Positions 1 through 7,817 of a DNA stretch of 64,000 nucleotides are shown here, in pieces; the first letter of the stretch is position 1, and every line of letters starts with the position of its first letter. A model generated the notes under the pieces. It was given only the letters and a program-made list of their open reading frames with translations, was not told the DNA's origin and made no database searches. The stretch comes from Mesorhizobium sp. WSM4306. GTDB lineage: Bacteria; Pseudomonadota; Alphaproteobacteria; Rhizobiales; Rhizobiaceae. The stretch lies in contig NZ_VFTC01000008.1 in the NCBI RefSeq assembly GCF_007003975.1, forward strand, positions 124,001-188,000, given 5' to 3'. A program made the position numbers and the translations under genes.

Positions 1-87
1 ATAGTTCAAGGCGTTGAGTTTTTCGGGGCGATTGAGTGTGAGGATGGCGATCCCGTTGCGGGCCTCGGTGAGCACAAGCTCGGTCAT
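1..87 (-). CDS. Enoyl-CoA hydratase/isomerase family protein, N-terminal fragment
   Basis: The first 29 codons of a gene that runs off the left edge. The start matches the crotonase fold: a short beta-hairpin followed by the family signature LTLNRPEKLNAL at about residues 17-28. Crotonases hydrate or isomerise acyl-CoA thioesters in fatty-acid or aromatic degradation; the substrate cannot be read from this piece. The ATG at 87-85 is preceded on the minus strand by a purine-rich GGGAAGAGA stretch. It is divergent from the TetR gene at 172, so it is the likely target of that repressor (inference). Confidence 0.85.
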   Translation of the reverse strand, partial: MTELVLTEARNGIAILTLNRPEKLNALNY

Positions 88-142
88 GTCTCTTCCCTTT
101 CCTGCATTTAATCACCGGAAAGGATCAGGCTTTCGATTGTAT

Positions 143-164
143 GTATATTCACTAGTCGGTATAC
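143..164. promoter_or_regulatory. Imperfect palindrome, likely TetR operator
   Basis: A 22-bp inverted repeat with arms GTATA and TATAC around a symmetric ACTAGT centre. It lies in the 84-bp divergent region between the enoyl-CoA hydratase gene and the TetR gene, ending 7 bp before the TetR start codon. TetR-family repressors typically bind such palindromes next to their own gene, so autoregulation plus control of the divergent gene is the likely role. That is inferred from position and symmetry only. Confidence 0.55.
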
Positions 165-171
165 TTGATGG

Positions 172-762
172 ATGAGCGAAGCGCCGATCCCCACCCGCAA
201 ACGCATAGTCGATGCCGCAACGAAGCTGTTCTATGCCGAAGGGATCGGCCGCGTCAGCGTCGATGCGGTGGCTGAAAAAGCCGGGCTGACCAAGCGCACG
301 CTCTACTATCACTTCAAGAGCAAGGACGATCTGATCGCCGCCTATCTCGACGGTCGCGACCAGCCGAACATCAGGCAGATGTCTGGCTGGTTCGAAGCGG
401 CCGAAGGCGATGTCGAGCGCAAGGTCGAGGCCATCTTCACCAATCTGGCGCGGGTGGCGAAGAATCCGAAATGGAAAGGCTGCGGCTTCCTGCGCACGGC
501 AGCGGAACTCGCTTCGATGCCGGGACATCCCGCCGTCAAGGCCGGGTCACGGCACAAGAAGAATTTCGAGACCTGGCTGACTGGCGAACTCTCCGGCCAC
601 GGCGTCGCAGAGCCGCAGACCCTGGCGCGCGAAATCGTGCTTTTGATGGACGGCGCCTTCTCGGTCATGCTGATCCACCGCGACCCAGGCTATGTCGAGG
701 CGGCGGGACATGCCGCTGCAACGCTGGTTCGGGCACGGTCGGGACGAAAAACCGGCTCCTAG
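172..762 (+). CDS. TetR/AcrR family transcriptional regulator
   Basis: A 196-residue protein of usual TetR length. The N-terminal helix-turn-helix is clear at about residues 9-58, including GLTKRTLYYHFKSKDDLIAA. The rest is a helical ligand-binding domain with no recognisable ligand signature. The ATG at 172 has no good Shine-Dalgarno sequence: the candidate operator ends at 164, so the message may be leaderless or nearly so. The neighbour on the other strand is an enoyl-CoA hydratase, which suggests an acyl-CoA or fatty-acid-type inducer (inference). Confidence 0.92.
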   Translation: MSEAPIPTRKRIVDAATKLFYAEGIGRVSVDAVAEKAGLTKRTLYYHFKSKDDLIAAYLDGRDQPNIRQMSGWFEAAEGDVERKVEAIFTNLARVAKNPKWKGCGFLRTAAELASMPGHPAVKAGSRHKKNFETWLTGELSGHGVAEPQTLAREIVLLMDGAFSVMLIHRDPGYVEAAGHAAATLVRARSGRKTGS

Positions 763-811
763 ACCGTTTCACCGTTTCACGAAAACGCTGAACCGCTCTG
801 CTCTTGTTTTG

Positions 812-860
812 ACGCAATTCCGGACGGAGAACCGCTTCTCACTTTTCCTGAAATTGCTTT
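812..860. repeat. 49-bp dispersed intergenic repeat, copy 1
   Basis: A 49-bp element beginning ACGCAATTCC and ending GAAATTGCTTT, so its ends form a GCAATT/AATTGC inverted repeat. A second copy at 20615-20663 aligns without gaps at 43 of 49 positions. It lies between TetR and the transporter and touches the transporter stop codon. It looks like one of the short palindromic intergenic families of rhizobial genomes; no coding function is evident. Confidence 0.7.
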
Positions 861-2085
861 AGAAGCCAGCCGCCAGCCAAGCCGTGCCCGTGGCAAGCGT
901 CAGCAGCGTCAACGGCAGACCGACCTTGAAGAAAGCTGAAAAGGACAGCTGTGTGCCGGCCGCCCGCGCCTGTTCGGCGACGATCAAATTGGCGACGGAG
1001 CCGAGCAAGGTGAAGTTGCCGGCCAGCGTCGAACTCATCGCCACCACCAGCCAGGCACGCTCAGGGTTTTCCAGGCCGGGTATGAATGGCCTCAGCGCCA
1101 GCACCGCCGGAACATTGCTCATGACGTTGGAAAGCACAGCCGTAAAGCCGGAGAGCCGCCAGACGTCTCCCAGGCCCAGGTTCTTGGCGGAAGCAATGAT
1201 ATCGGGCGTCAGCAGTGTTTTCTCGGCGCCGGCAACGACGATGAACAGACCGGCGAACATGAACAGCAGCGGCCCGTCGATCTCGCGGTAGATGCGTGCC
1301 GGCTTGATGGCGCGGGTGAGCAGCAGGATGGCGCCGCCAATCAGCGCTGCCTTGGCCACCGGAACGCCGGCGAAGAACGCAACCGCCAGGCCGACGCAGA
1401 CAACTACTGCCTTCAGCACCTGACCAGGCAGCATGCGGCCGCGATAGACTTCCGGGCTGAGTTCGGCACTGCGCGCGAATTCGGTCCGGTAGACGACGCG
1501 CACGATGACGATGACGGCGACAAGGCCGAACAGAGCAACCGGCGCAAGCGCGGCCGAAAAGGCCGGATAGGAAATTCCCGACAGCGCACCGATGACCATG
1601 TTTTGCGGGTTGCCGGTGATGGTGGCGACGCTGCCGCAGTTGGACGCGGTGGCGGTAGCGATCAGATAGGGAATGGGATTGCGGTTGATGACGCGGGTGA
1701 CGTGGACGACGATCGGCGCCATGACCAGGCAGATGGCGTCGTTGACCAGGAACGCCGACAGGATGCCGGTCAGGAGCGTCACCATCACCAGAAGCATGAA
1801 CGGAGCGTGCGCATGCTCGATGGCGTAAGCGCCGAGAGCGCGGAAGGCGCCCGAGACTTTCAGGTGCGCAACTACGATCATCATGCCGAGCAGCAGCGTG
1901 ATGGTGTCGAAGTTGATGGCGCGATAGGCATCTTCCATGCTGAGCGTGCCGATGGCGATCATCGCAGCACCGCCGAGCAAGGCGATCCCTGCCCGGTCGA
2001 GACGCAGGCCCGGGATGCGGCCGATGGCGACGCCGGCATAGGTCAGGATGAGGATCAGCAATGCCGCCGCGCCCATCAATGTCAT
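859..2085 (-). CDS. SLC13/ArsB/NhaD-type anion or cation transporter
   Basis: A 408-residue integral membrane protein with about ten hydrophobic segments across its whole length. It resembles the ion transporter superfamily (SLC13 permeases, ArsB, NhaD), with the characteristic repeated re-entrant regions; NVMSNVPAVLALRP in the second half and TGNPQNMV in the first are typical. It probably sits in the inner membrane and moves an anion or exchanges Na+/H+; the substrate cannot be assigned. It is alone, convergent with TetR, and ends inside the 49-bp repeat. Confidence 0.85.
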   Translation of the reverse strand: MTLMGAAALLILILTYAGVAIGRIPGLRLDRAGIALLGGAAMIAIGTLSMEDAYRAINFDTITLLLGMMIVVAHLKVSGAFRALGAYAIEHAHAPFMLLVMVTLLTGILSAFLVNDAICLVMAPIVVHVTRVINRNPIPYLIATATASNCGSVATITGNPQNMVIGALSGISYPAFSAALAPVALFGLVAVIVIVRVVYRTEFARSAELSPEVYRGRMLPGQVLKAVVVCVGLAVAFFAGVPVAKAALIGGAILLLTRAIKPARIYREIDGPLLFMFAGLFIVVAGAEKTLLTPDIIASAKNLGLGDVWRLSGFTAVLSNVMSNVPAVLALRPFIPGLENPERAWLVVAMSSTLAGNFTLLGSVANLIVAEQARAAGTQLSFSAFFKVGLPLTLLTLATGTAWLAAGF

Positions 2086-2723
2086 TGGCAGACCATCCCC
2101 GTTTCAAACGAACCGACGCCGGAATGGATTGCTTTCCGCTCAGGCATTTGCCGCGCAGCTTTAACGCCGCTCCAGCAAAGCGAAAGCGCCGATGACGATC
2201 CGGATGTGAAAATCGGTGGGCAAATCGCGGGCTGACCAGCGCCGGGAGCGGCTGGAGCTGACCGGCCGGGATTATGATTAAGACAAGCGCAGCGGCCTGC
2301 CGTGAGCTGCCGTTCGCGAAACTTCGCTGTTGCCAAGGTCGTGGCTTATATAATTAAATTCTAATTTATCCTTTCAGGGTATGAATAGCTTAGCCGTTTT
2401 CGGCCTTGGGATTTTCAGATGGTCCAGATTCTTGAAAGGGAATGCCGCGTTTCGGAGAACGAGGCCTTGCAGGCGCGCCCGATGGAATGTCCGCGCTGCC
2501 AAGGAGCCCGCAAGGTCTTTGTTTGCGCCCGATGGATGAGTTCGAACGGACATTGCTGCCCCGGGGGGACACATCGGCTCAGCTGCCCAGGTCACAGTGT
2601 CGCCTGTCTGGAGTGTGGCGGACGGGACACTTGAACTGATCTCAAAACAATCCCGACAAGATTGGTGTGAGACGCCCAGCATGTTCCGGTTCGACGTGCC
2701 GGTGCGCAAATCTCCCGTAAACG
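2086..2723. other. Intergenic region without a convincing gene
   Basis: About 640 bp with short open frames on both strands that look incidental. One plus-strand frame (2419-2634) encodes two Cys-rich clusters (CPRC and CLEC) that could be a small zinc-ribbon protein, but it has no clear ribosome-binding site and overlapping frames are equally open. An AT-rich stretch around 2340-2370 could hold a promoter. Nothing firmer can be supported. Confidence 0.4.
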
Positions 2724-2756
2724 AAAAAAGCCCGCCCGGCGAACCGGAGCGGGCTT
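2724..2756 (-). terminator. Rho-independent terminator for the RHH gene
   Basis: On the minus strand a GC-rich hairpin (GCCCGC paired with GCGGGC, inner stem CCGG/CCGG) is followed by six T residues. It lies about 110 bp downstream of the small ribbon-helix-helix gene ending at 2869. Confidence 0.75.
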
Positions 2757-2868
2757 GCAGCCGTAGCGGTAAGTATCCGCTGCGAGCGGGCCGCGTGCGT
2801 TTTTCGCCACACGCCCGCATAATTGATAGCGGCATTTCCAGAGGCGATTGATGGTAGTCGCCGCCGGA

Positions 2869-3105
2869 TTATTCGCCCGACGATCCGTCGCCATTCGTGC
2901 TGCTGCTCAGAATTCCAAAGTCCTGGGACTTTGTTCCTTGTCCAGCAGTCAGGAATCCATCCGCATCCAGGCCGCGCCGCAGCAGTTCCCGCACCGCCGC
3001 GGACCGGCTTGGCATGCGCTTTTCGAAGCGCCAGTTTTCCAAGGCAGCCAATTCCTCGGCCGTCAGCATGATCTGCAGTCGCTCGGGTCGTTCCAGTTCG
3101 GCCAT
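2869..3105 (-). CDS. Small ribbon-helix-helix-like DNA-binding protein
   Basis: A 78-residue protein. Residues about 8-48 fit a ribbon-helix-helix fold: the strand RLQIMLTAEEL, then a helix and the SRSAAVRELLRRGL helix typical of CopG/MetJ-type proteins. The tail is Ser/Gly-rich. The ATG at 3105 is preferred over a longer upstream frame because GGAG lies at correct spacing before it. No toxin gene is adjacent, so an antitoxin role is not supported; it may be a stand-alone regulator. Confidence 0.72.
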   Translation of the reverse strand: MAELERPERLQIMLTAEELAALENWRFEKRMPSRSAAVRELLRRGLDADGFLTAGQGTKSQDFGILSSSTNGDGSSGE

Positions 3106-3378
3106 TTTGCGCTCCAACCGCCAGGACCAAAAATAAGACGAGTTAGTATGCGTCTCAGAAAGAGTATAATTAGTGGTCTCCGCATAGGGCGTCAAGAGCG
3201 GCTGATTGGCAACCCACATCCAAGACCAACGATGAGAATGAAGCGCCGATTGCACAACTGTCGCTACCTACTAACTAATTGATTTATTTGGCGATATTTA
3301 GGATTTTTCTTGCCATTCGACAGTGATGGGCGCATGTTGATCAAGAAGGACAAACAGCTCCTGAAAGGGAGGTTTTCC

Positions 3379-3708
3379 ATGCGCTACGGATATTCAGCTC
3401 AGCTTCGTGAGGATCTCAATTCACGGGTCCTGGCGGCGCTACGATCTCGCGGAATGGTCAACATCGCCGCTGTGGCAGAGGACGTGCGAACGCACAACTT
3501 GGACGAGAACATCGCCCTTGAGGACGTGGAGCGGCTCGTGATGCAAGTGGCCCAACTTTATGGCGCGGCGATGGAACTCGATGGCCTGACTGCCGTCGAG
3601 GCGGGGCGATTCACATCGATTCCAGACGATCCGTGCGAACTGCGTGGCATCGACAGGTCCGACGCCATCAGTAGCCAGGCTGCTCCACCTGCCCGGTTGG
3701 AAGGGTAA
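3379..3708 (+). CDS. Hypothetical protein, 109 aa
   Basis: A soluble, mostly helical protein with no motif I recognise. It starts MRYGYSAQLREDLNSRVL and has an acidic middle (about residues 30-60). The ATG at 3379 has a good GGGAGG site 7 nt upstream; a longer frame from 3310 lacks one. It is convergent with the HWE kinase, with a 46-bp gap. Normal codon use suggests it is a real gene. Confidence 0.65.
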   Translation: MRYGYSAQLREDLNSRVLAALRSRGMVNIAAVAEDVRTHNLDENIALEDVERLVMQVAQLYGAAMELDGLTAVEAGRFTSIPDDPCELRGIDRSDAISSQAAPPARLEG

Positions 3709-3754
3709 CCTCGTGCGCAGAGAGCGCGACCCGCTCTAATTCTGCGTCAATCCG

Positions 3755-5161
3755 CTACAACTCCGCGAAAGAGGTTTGGACGGAGCCTAACGGCGCTTCG
3801 AGCGTCCAGACTACACCATCTTCCTTGAACTCCAACAGTCCGGTGCCGCTGAGCGCCTGTGGCGCAACCCGCTTGAGCACAACAGAGCCGAAACCGCGGC
3901 GCGCAATTACGCCCGGGCGCGGGCCGTCCAGCTCACACCACATCAGACGAAAGGTATCGACACCGTTGGCTGCCGGTATCACGTTCCATTCGATTTCGAC
4001 TCGACCGCCTTGGCGCGAGAGCGCTCCGTGCTTTGCTGAATTGGTGGCCAACTCGTGGAAGGCGATGCCGAGATACTGCACGGCATTTGGTTGAAGTGTG
4101 ACCATCGGCCCGACTGCCGACAGACGGTCCTGCGCCGCGAAGGCTTTGAGTTGCGCCTTGATCAGGTCACCGACGGTCGCGCCGCGCCACTCGGCATCGA
4201 CCAGGAGATCGTGGGATTGCGAAAGCGCCGCGATGCGCTCTCGCACCTGTTCGACGAAAGCTGCCGGCGTGGCCGCCGATTTGCTGGTCTCGCGGATCAT
4301 CGAAATGATGACCGAATATTGGTTCTTTACCCGATGATTGACTTCGCGCATGAGCAGACGAATGCGTCGCTCGCTCTCCTTGTGGGAGCTGATATCGCGC
4401 GCGATCTTGGAAGCGCCGATGATCCGCCCGATGCCATCGCGGATCGGCGAGACCGTCAGAGAGACCGGGACGAGACTGCCGTCCTTGCGCAGGCGCATGG
4501 TTTCGTATGATGGCACACCCTCCCCGTCACGTATGCGCGAGATGATCGAGGTCTCCTCGCCGAGACGCTCGGGAGGTATGAGCATTGTCACTGGCCGGCC
4601 GATTGCCTCGGAGGGCGTGTAGCCGAACAAATGTTCGGCCGCATTGTTCCAGCTGGTGATGATGCCGTTGATGTCTTTCGAAACGATAGCATCCATGGAC
4701 GATTCCACGATCGCGGCAAGTCGCATTCGCGCCTCGTCGGCCTGCGTCTGTGTGCGCAGATCAAGCAGCGTGTTGATGGCGCCGACAATTTCGCCCGACT
4801 CGTCGCGAAGCAGGCGTGGGTGGGCTCTGAACGGAATAAGTTCACCGTCCGGTCGCTCCGCAATCGCTTGATCCCACGCGATATCGCGTCCTTCAAGCAT
4901 GGAGATTGCCATTGGGCACTCGCCATGCGCCATCGGCCGGCCGTCGAGATGTCGCAGCTTCCAGGAGCCGCACCAAAGGTCTCTGCCTATTACAGGACGG
5001 TGCCCCCACAGATCAGCCGCGGCCTCGTTGAAGAATGTGATACGGCCTTGTTTGTCGATCGTGTAGACGGCAACGGGCAACGCCTTCATCAACTGGGCAG
5101 CGGAGACTCCTGGAATTCCAGGCTCCAGTTGTTGGATGACGTCGACATATTCCCCTGCCAC
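3755..5161 (-). CDS. PAS-PAS sensor histidine kinase, HWE family
   Basis: A 468-residue soluble kinase: PAS domain 1 at about 22-135, PAS domain 2 at 145-262, then an HWE kinase core. The phospho-acceptor is His276 in EVNHRVKNQ, the N box is around Asn374 in FHELATNSAKHGAL, and Trp408-x-Glu410 gives the family its name. No membrane segment is seen, so it senses a cytoplasmic signal. No response regulator is adjacent. HWE kinases often feed the PhyR-NepR-EcfG general stress pathway in alphaproteobacteria; the EcfG-type promoter just beyond its 5' end fits that link, but this is inference. Confidence 0.92.
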   Translation of the reverse strand: MAGEYVDVIQQLEPGIPGVSAAQLMKALPVAVYTIDKQGRITFFNEAAADLWGHRPVIGRDLWCGSWKLRHLDGRPMAHGECPMAISMLEGRDIAWDQAIAERPDGELIPFRAHPRLLRDESGEIVGAINTLLDLRTQTQADEARMRLAAIVESSMDAIVSKDINGIITSWNNAAEHLFGYTPSEAIGRPVTMLIPPERLGEETSIISRIRDGEGVPSYETMRLRKDGSLVPVSLTVSPIRDGIGRIIGASKIARDISSHKESERRIRLLMREVNHRVKNQYSVIISMIRETSKSAATPAAFVEQVRERIAALSQSHDLLVDAEWRGATVGDLIKAQLKAFAAQDRLSAVGPMVTLQPNAVQYLGIAFHELATNSAKHGALSRQGGRVEIEWNVIPAANGVDTFRLMWCELDGPRPGVIARRGFGSVVLKRVAPQALSGTGLLEFKEDGVVWTLEAPLGSVQTSFAEL

Positions 5162-5403
5162 GAATTCCCCTACACGCTCGATTTATTGCAGCTTGTTGCA
5201 ATAGCTGAAATGCACGTGCGAGGTTTCGGTTCCCGTCGCACCCTTGGGGCGGAAGTTGTTCTCCTGCGGAAGGGCGATTTCCTACGCGGGCGGCGTCAAT
5301 TTCGGGGCTCGCGCAAAATGCCGACCACCAAGCGCAACCCAGCTTAAGGCAGCGGAACGCAGTTTCGCGGCCTTGCTGTTAACCGGTCAGGCTCGCACCG
5401 ATA

Positions 5404-5428
5404 GGAACCAATCAACGGCGAGAGCGTT
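5404..5428 (+). promoter_or_regulatory. EcfG-type general stress promoter
   Basis: GGAAC at 5404-5408 and CGTT at 5425-5428, separated by 16 bp (17 bp to GTT). This matches the alphaproteobacterial EcfG consensus. It lies 47 bp before the start of the 55-residue membrane protein and probably drives it together with the exported-protein gene behind it. A second site with the same GGAAC-to-GTT spacing lies at 26027. Confidence 0.65.
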
Positions 5429-5474
5429 TGCCGCTGCATACTTTATTCAGATCTAGCCAAACGGAGTGAGGGAC

Positions 5475-5642
5475 ATGGCTTCATCGGTACTTATCGGCAT
5501 TCTGATCACCTTTCTGGTGATCATCCTTGTGCTCTATCTCGTTCAGCGCCTGCCTCTCGACGGCCGCACGAGACAGATCGCGCAGATCGTTGTCATCATT
5601 ATCGGCATCATTTCGTTGCTGAAATATCTGGCGGTGTTCTAA
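5475..5642 (+). CDS. Small membrane protein, 55 aa
   Basis: A 55-codon gene starting MASSVLIGILITFLVIILVL and ending KYLAVF. Two hydrophobic helices (about residues 5-22 and 35-53) are joined by a short charged loop QRLPLDGRTRQ. The site GAGGG lies just upstream of the ATG. It follows an EcfG-type promoter by 47 bp and precedes the next gene by 13 bp, so the two form a likely stress-induced operon. The biochemical role is unknown. Confidence 0.75.
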   Translation: MASSVLIGILITFLVIILVLYLVQRLPLDGRTRQIAQIVVIIIGIISLLKYLAVF

Positions 5643-5655
5643 GACAAGGACCGCT

Positions 5656-5949
5656 ATGACATTCCAAAGGCTCGTATGGATCGTCGGAACAGCGTTGTTT
5701 GTCGCAACAACCACGGCCTACGCGCGACCGGACACGCGAACGATGACCTGCGAGGAGACACAGCGCCTGATCCAGAGCCATCACTCGGCCGTGCTGACGA
5801 CAGGCCGCAACACTTACGATCGCTACGTTCGTCAATTTGGCAACGACTGCGACTGGCCGGAGGTGCCGGTTGCCGCCCCCGTTCCAACACGTGATGGACA
5901 ATGCCGCGTCTATTGGTGCCGGGAGCCGGTGTTCGACTTCCCGAACTGA
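5656..5949 (+). CDS. Small exported protein, 97 aa
   Basis: Begins with a signal peptide (about residues 1-23, cleavage after AYA) and a mature part of about 74 residues with four cysteines (TCEET, NDCDW, GQCRVYWC), probably disulfide-bonded in the periplasm. No catalytic motif is visible. It follows the 55-residue membrane protein by 13 bp and probably shares the EcfG-type promoter at 5404, suggesting an envelope stress role (inference). Confidence 0.75.
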   Translation: MTFQRLVWIVGTALFVATTTAYARPDTRTMTCEETQRLIQSHHSAVLTTGRNTYDRYVRQFGNDCDWPEVPVAAPVPTRDGQCRVYWCREPVFDFPN

Positions 5950-6082
5950 CGGAGCCAACTGGGCGCGCCAGCAAATGCAATGCGCGAGGCAACGCGGAAC
6001 CCTTGCGCTCCGCGTGAATTGATTCTGTGCATGGCGCTGCGAGGTGTAGCCGTGTGATGCCCAACAAGACGGAGGAGCGGTC

Positions 6083-6532
6083 ATGCCCAATGATACAAAG
6101 CGAAGCGGCAGCTGCCTTTGCGGAGGTATCCAGTTTTCGGTGACGGGAGATCCCTTTCGGGTTGGCCTTTGCCATTGCAAGGACTGCCGCAAGGCCAGTG
6201 GGTCGACTTTTTCGGCGTTCGCGGTGTGGCCGCTCGAGGCATTTGAAACGACGGGTATCGTCAGCAGCTATGGCGACAGAAGCTTTTGTCCAACCTGCGG
6301 CGGTCGGGTTCCGCTGGTTCGTGAGAATGAGGTGGAGCTGACAATTGGCAGCCTCGATGAGGTCCCCACTGAAGGACTGGAGCCCAGCTATGAGCTCTGG
6401 GTCAACCGCCGCGAACACTGGTTGCAACCATTGCCTGGCGCCCGGCAGTTCGAGCATGACCGGGTGGAAGACGGGTCGACAAATGATGGCCTGACAGCTG
6501 AACCGGTTTCTGAAGGCGCTGAACCGCGTTAA
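6083..6532 (+). CDS. GFA family protein (Gfa-like zinc protein)
   Basis: A 149-residue protein with the cysteine pattern of the glutathione-dependent formaldehyde-activating (GFA) fold: CLCGG near residue 11, CHCKDCRK near 32-39 and CPTCG near 70, the sets that bind structural and catalytic zinc. The family is named for S-hydroxymethylglutathione formation, but most members have no known substrate. It has a strong GGAGGA site before the ATG and stands alone after a 133-bp gap. Confidence 0.9.
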   Translation: MPNDTKRSGSCLCGGIQFSVTGDPFRVGLCHCKDCRKASGSTFSAFAVWPLEAFETTGIVSSYGDRSFCPTCGGRVPLVRENEVELTIGSLDEVPTEGLEPSYELWVNRREHWLQPLPGARQFEHDRVEDGSTNDGLTAEPVSEGAEPR

Positions 6533-6596
6533 GCCATTTGTCGCGACGCAAATCTGCGTAGTGTACGCACCGTAGAGCCTTAGCCAGTCGAAGCGC

Positions 6597-6633
6597 AAAA
6601 AAGGCCCGCCTTGGCGTCGAGCCAAAGGCGGGC
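6597..6633 (-). terminator. Rho-independent terminator, minus strand
   Basis: An inverted repeat (GCCCGCCTTTGGC arms around a short loop) followed on the minus strand by a T-rich run of six. It is oriented to stop transcripts coming from the 7111-7416 gene region; on the plus strand it has no T tract. Confidence 0.6.
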
Positions 6634-6953
6634 GGTCGATCGTCTGGCTTGTGCTGCGGTTGCCGTGGAACCATTGCCCCATGCCTGGCTCGACGCTCGC
6701 TGTCTTTTTGTAACCGGCAATCGATTTACCGGGGCAGCGGGTCAGTTGGAATTCGTCTTGCGGTTGCAGAGCGGCGCTGGTTATTTAAAAGCGAGAGCTT
6801 AAGACCACGTAATATCGTTACGCCAACTATGCTGTCCAAGTATGTTTGGCGCGACATAAAGAAATCTTGCGAGCTCGTACAAAAGGACAACTTGTTTGTT
6901 TCCTTTTTTGTCACATAGTGTAGCGAATCTTGAAGCCGAATAGGGCGGTTTTC

Positions 6954-7082
6954 ATGCAGTCAGCGCATGGGCAAGGTGGCAGTCCGCACGTGCAATATCC
7001 ACCGATTGATGGGTTCTGGACCTGGGACATCAAGCGTGACCGCGTTTACGGCGACGCCAACGCCTTGACGGCAGGACGATGA
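6954..7082 (+). pseudogene. Remnant of a PAS-domain signalling gene
   Basis: A 42-codon frame whose residues 18-36 (IDGFWTWDIKRDRVYGDA) match the first strands of PAS domains in rhizobial PAS regulators. It stops at TGA at 7080. In the next frame the sequence continues DDEAQIGLEH, as expected of the following PAS segment, so a frameshift plus truncation is likely. The rest of the gene is missing. Confidence 0.45.
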
Positions 7083-7110
7083 GGCGCAAATCGGCTTGGA
7101 GCACATCTTG

Positions 7111-7416
7111 TTAGCCTGTGCGGGCAATCTTACCGCGACCGCGGAGTTCAGCCGTCACCATGCGGGCAAAATGGCTTTGAGGCGAGCGGCGCTCCAGCAA
7201 GCTGGCGCGCTCAAGAGCAGCGTCGCCGTAAAACTCGACCAACACCGTCGCTGCGCTGGCGGCGTCGACCCTGAGCCGGCCAAGGTCGGCGTGTCCGTCC
7301 CGGCTGGACGACGCGCTGCCGGCGATGACATCCATCATGGCCTGCATCTTGTCAGGGAAACTGCCCTCGTCTTCGTGCATCGTCGCGGTCCGATTGGCGG
7401 CATAAAATATCGACAT
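7111..7416 (-). CDS. Hypothetical protein, 101 aa
   Basis: A soluble protein starting MSIFYAANRTATMHEDEG with protein-like composition and a helical second half (ATVLVEFYGDAALERASLLE). No family is recognised. The ATG at 7416 is chosen over a TTG at 7449; neither has a strong ribosome-binding site. The frame on the opposite strand is also open, which lowers confidence. A minus-strand terminator lies downstream at 6597-6633. Confidence 0.45.
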   Translation of the reverse strand: MSIFYAANRTATMHEDEGSFPDKMQAMMDVIAGSASSSRDGHADLGRLRVDAASAATVLVEFYGDAALERASLLERRSPQSHFARMVTAELRGRGKIARTG

Positions 7417-7548
7417 TTTCGCAAAAAGCGCAATAGGGTCGTTGATCAAGCGCTAATACAACCTGATACAGCTCCACCGTGAGCTTCACCGCAATCTTCA
7501 TGCAAGCATAGTCAGCGCACAGTTCATGCGCAGACATTGGGGGCACCG

Positions 7549-7743
7549 ATGGACCAGCCGAGCAAGATGGAGAACCTGCAGTTCGCGCAAGGGATACTGC
7601 GGGAACTTCGGCAGAAAGCCGAAGCCGATGGCGAGAAGCTTCTGACCTATCTCATCGATATGGCTTACCTTGAAGCCAGTGATCGCATTCGCGCGCATTG
7701 GGTCGGCAATCACGAGCCCGAAAGCCGCAGGGCCAAGGGGTAA
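7549..7743 (+). CDS. Hypothetical protein, 64 aa
   Basis: A small helical, charged protein (MDQPSKMENLQFAQGILREL...). The ATG at 7549 has GGGGG five bases upstream; a TTG four codons earlier is less likely. No known domain. It is followed after 20 bp by a GC hairpin with a short T tract. Confidence 0.6.
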   Translation: MDQPSKMENLQFAQGILRELRQKAEADGEKLLTYLIDMAYLEASDRIRAHWVGNHEPESRRAKG

Positions 7744-7763
7744 AGCCGAAACGGAGCGATGGC

Positions 7764-7785
7764 GGCGCCCTCACGGGCGCGTTTT
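7764..7785 (+). terminator. Probable terminator after the 64-aa gene
   Basis: A hairpin GCGCCC-TCAC-GGGCGC followed by GTTTT. The stem is short but perfect and sits between convergent genes. Confidence 0.5.
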
Positions 7786-7817
7786 GGATCAGGCGCCGGA
7801 GGCCATCAAGGCCACCG

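Noticed and set aside
1603..2235. Long plus-strand frame opposite the SLC13-type transporter
   Set aside because: It is the mirror of a membrane-protein gene in GC-rich DNA, with His/Asp/Arg-rich composition unlike a real protein.
2419..2634. Possible small zinc-ribbon protein with CPRC and CLEC
   Set aside because: No clear ribosome-binding site and several overlapping open frames; kept only as a note on the intergenic region.
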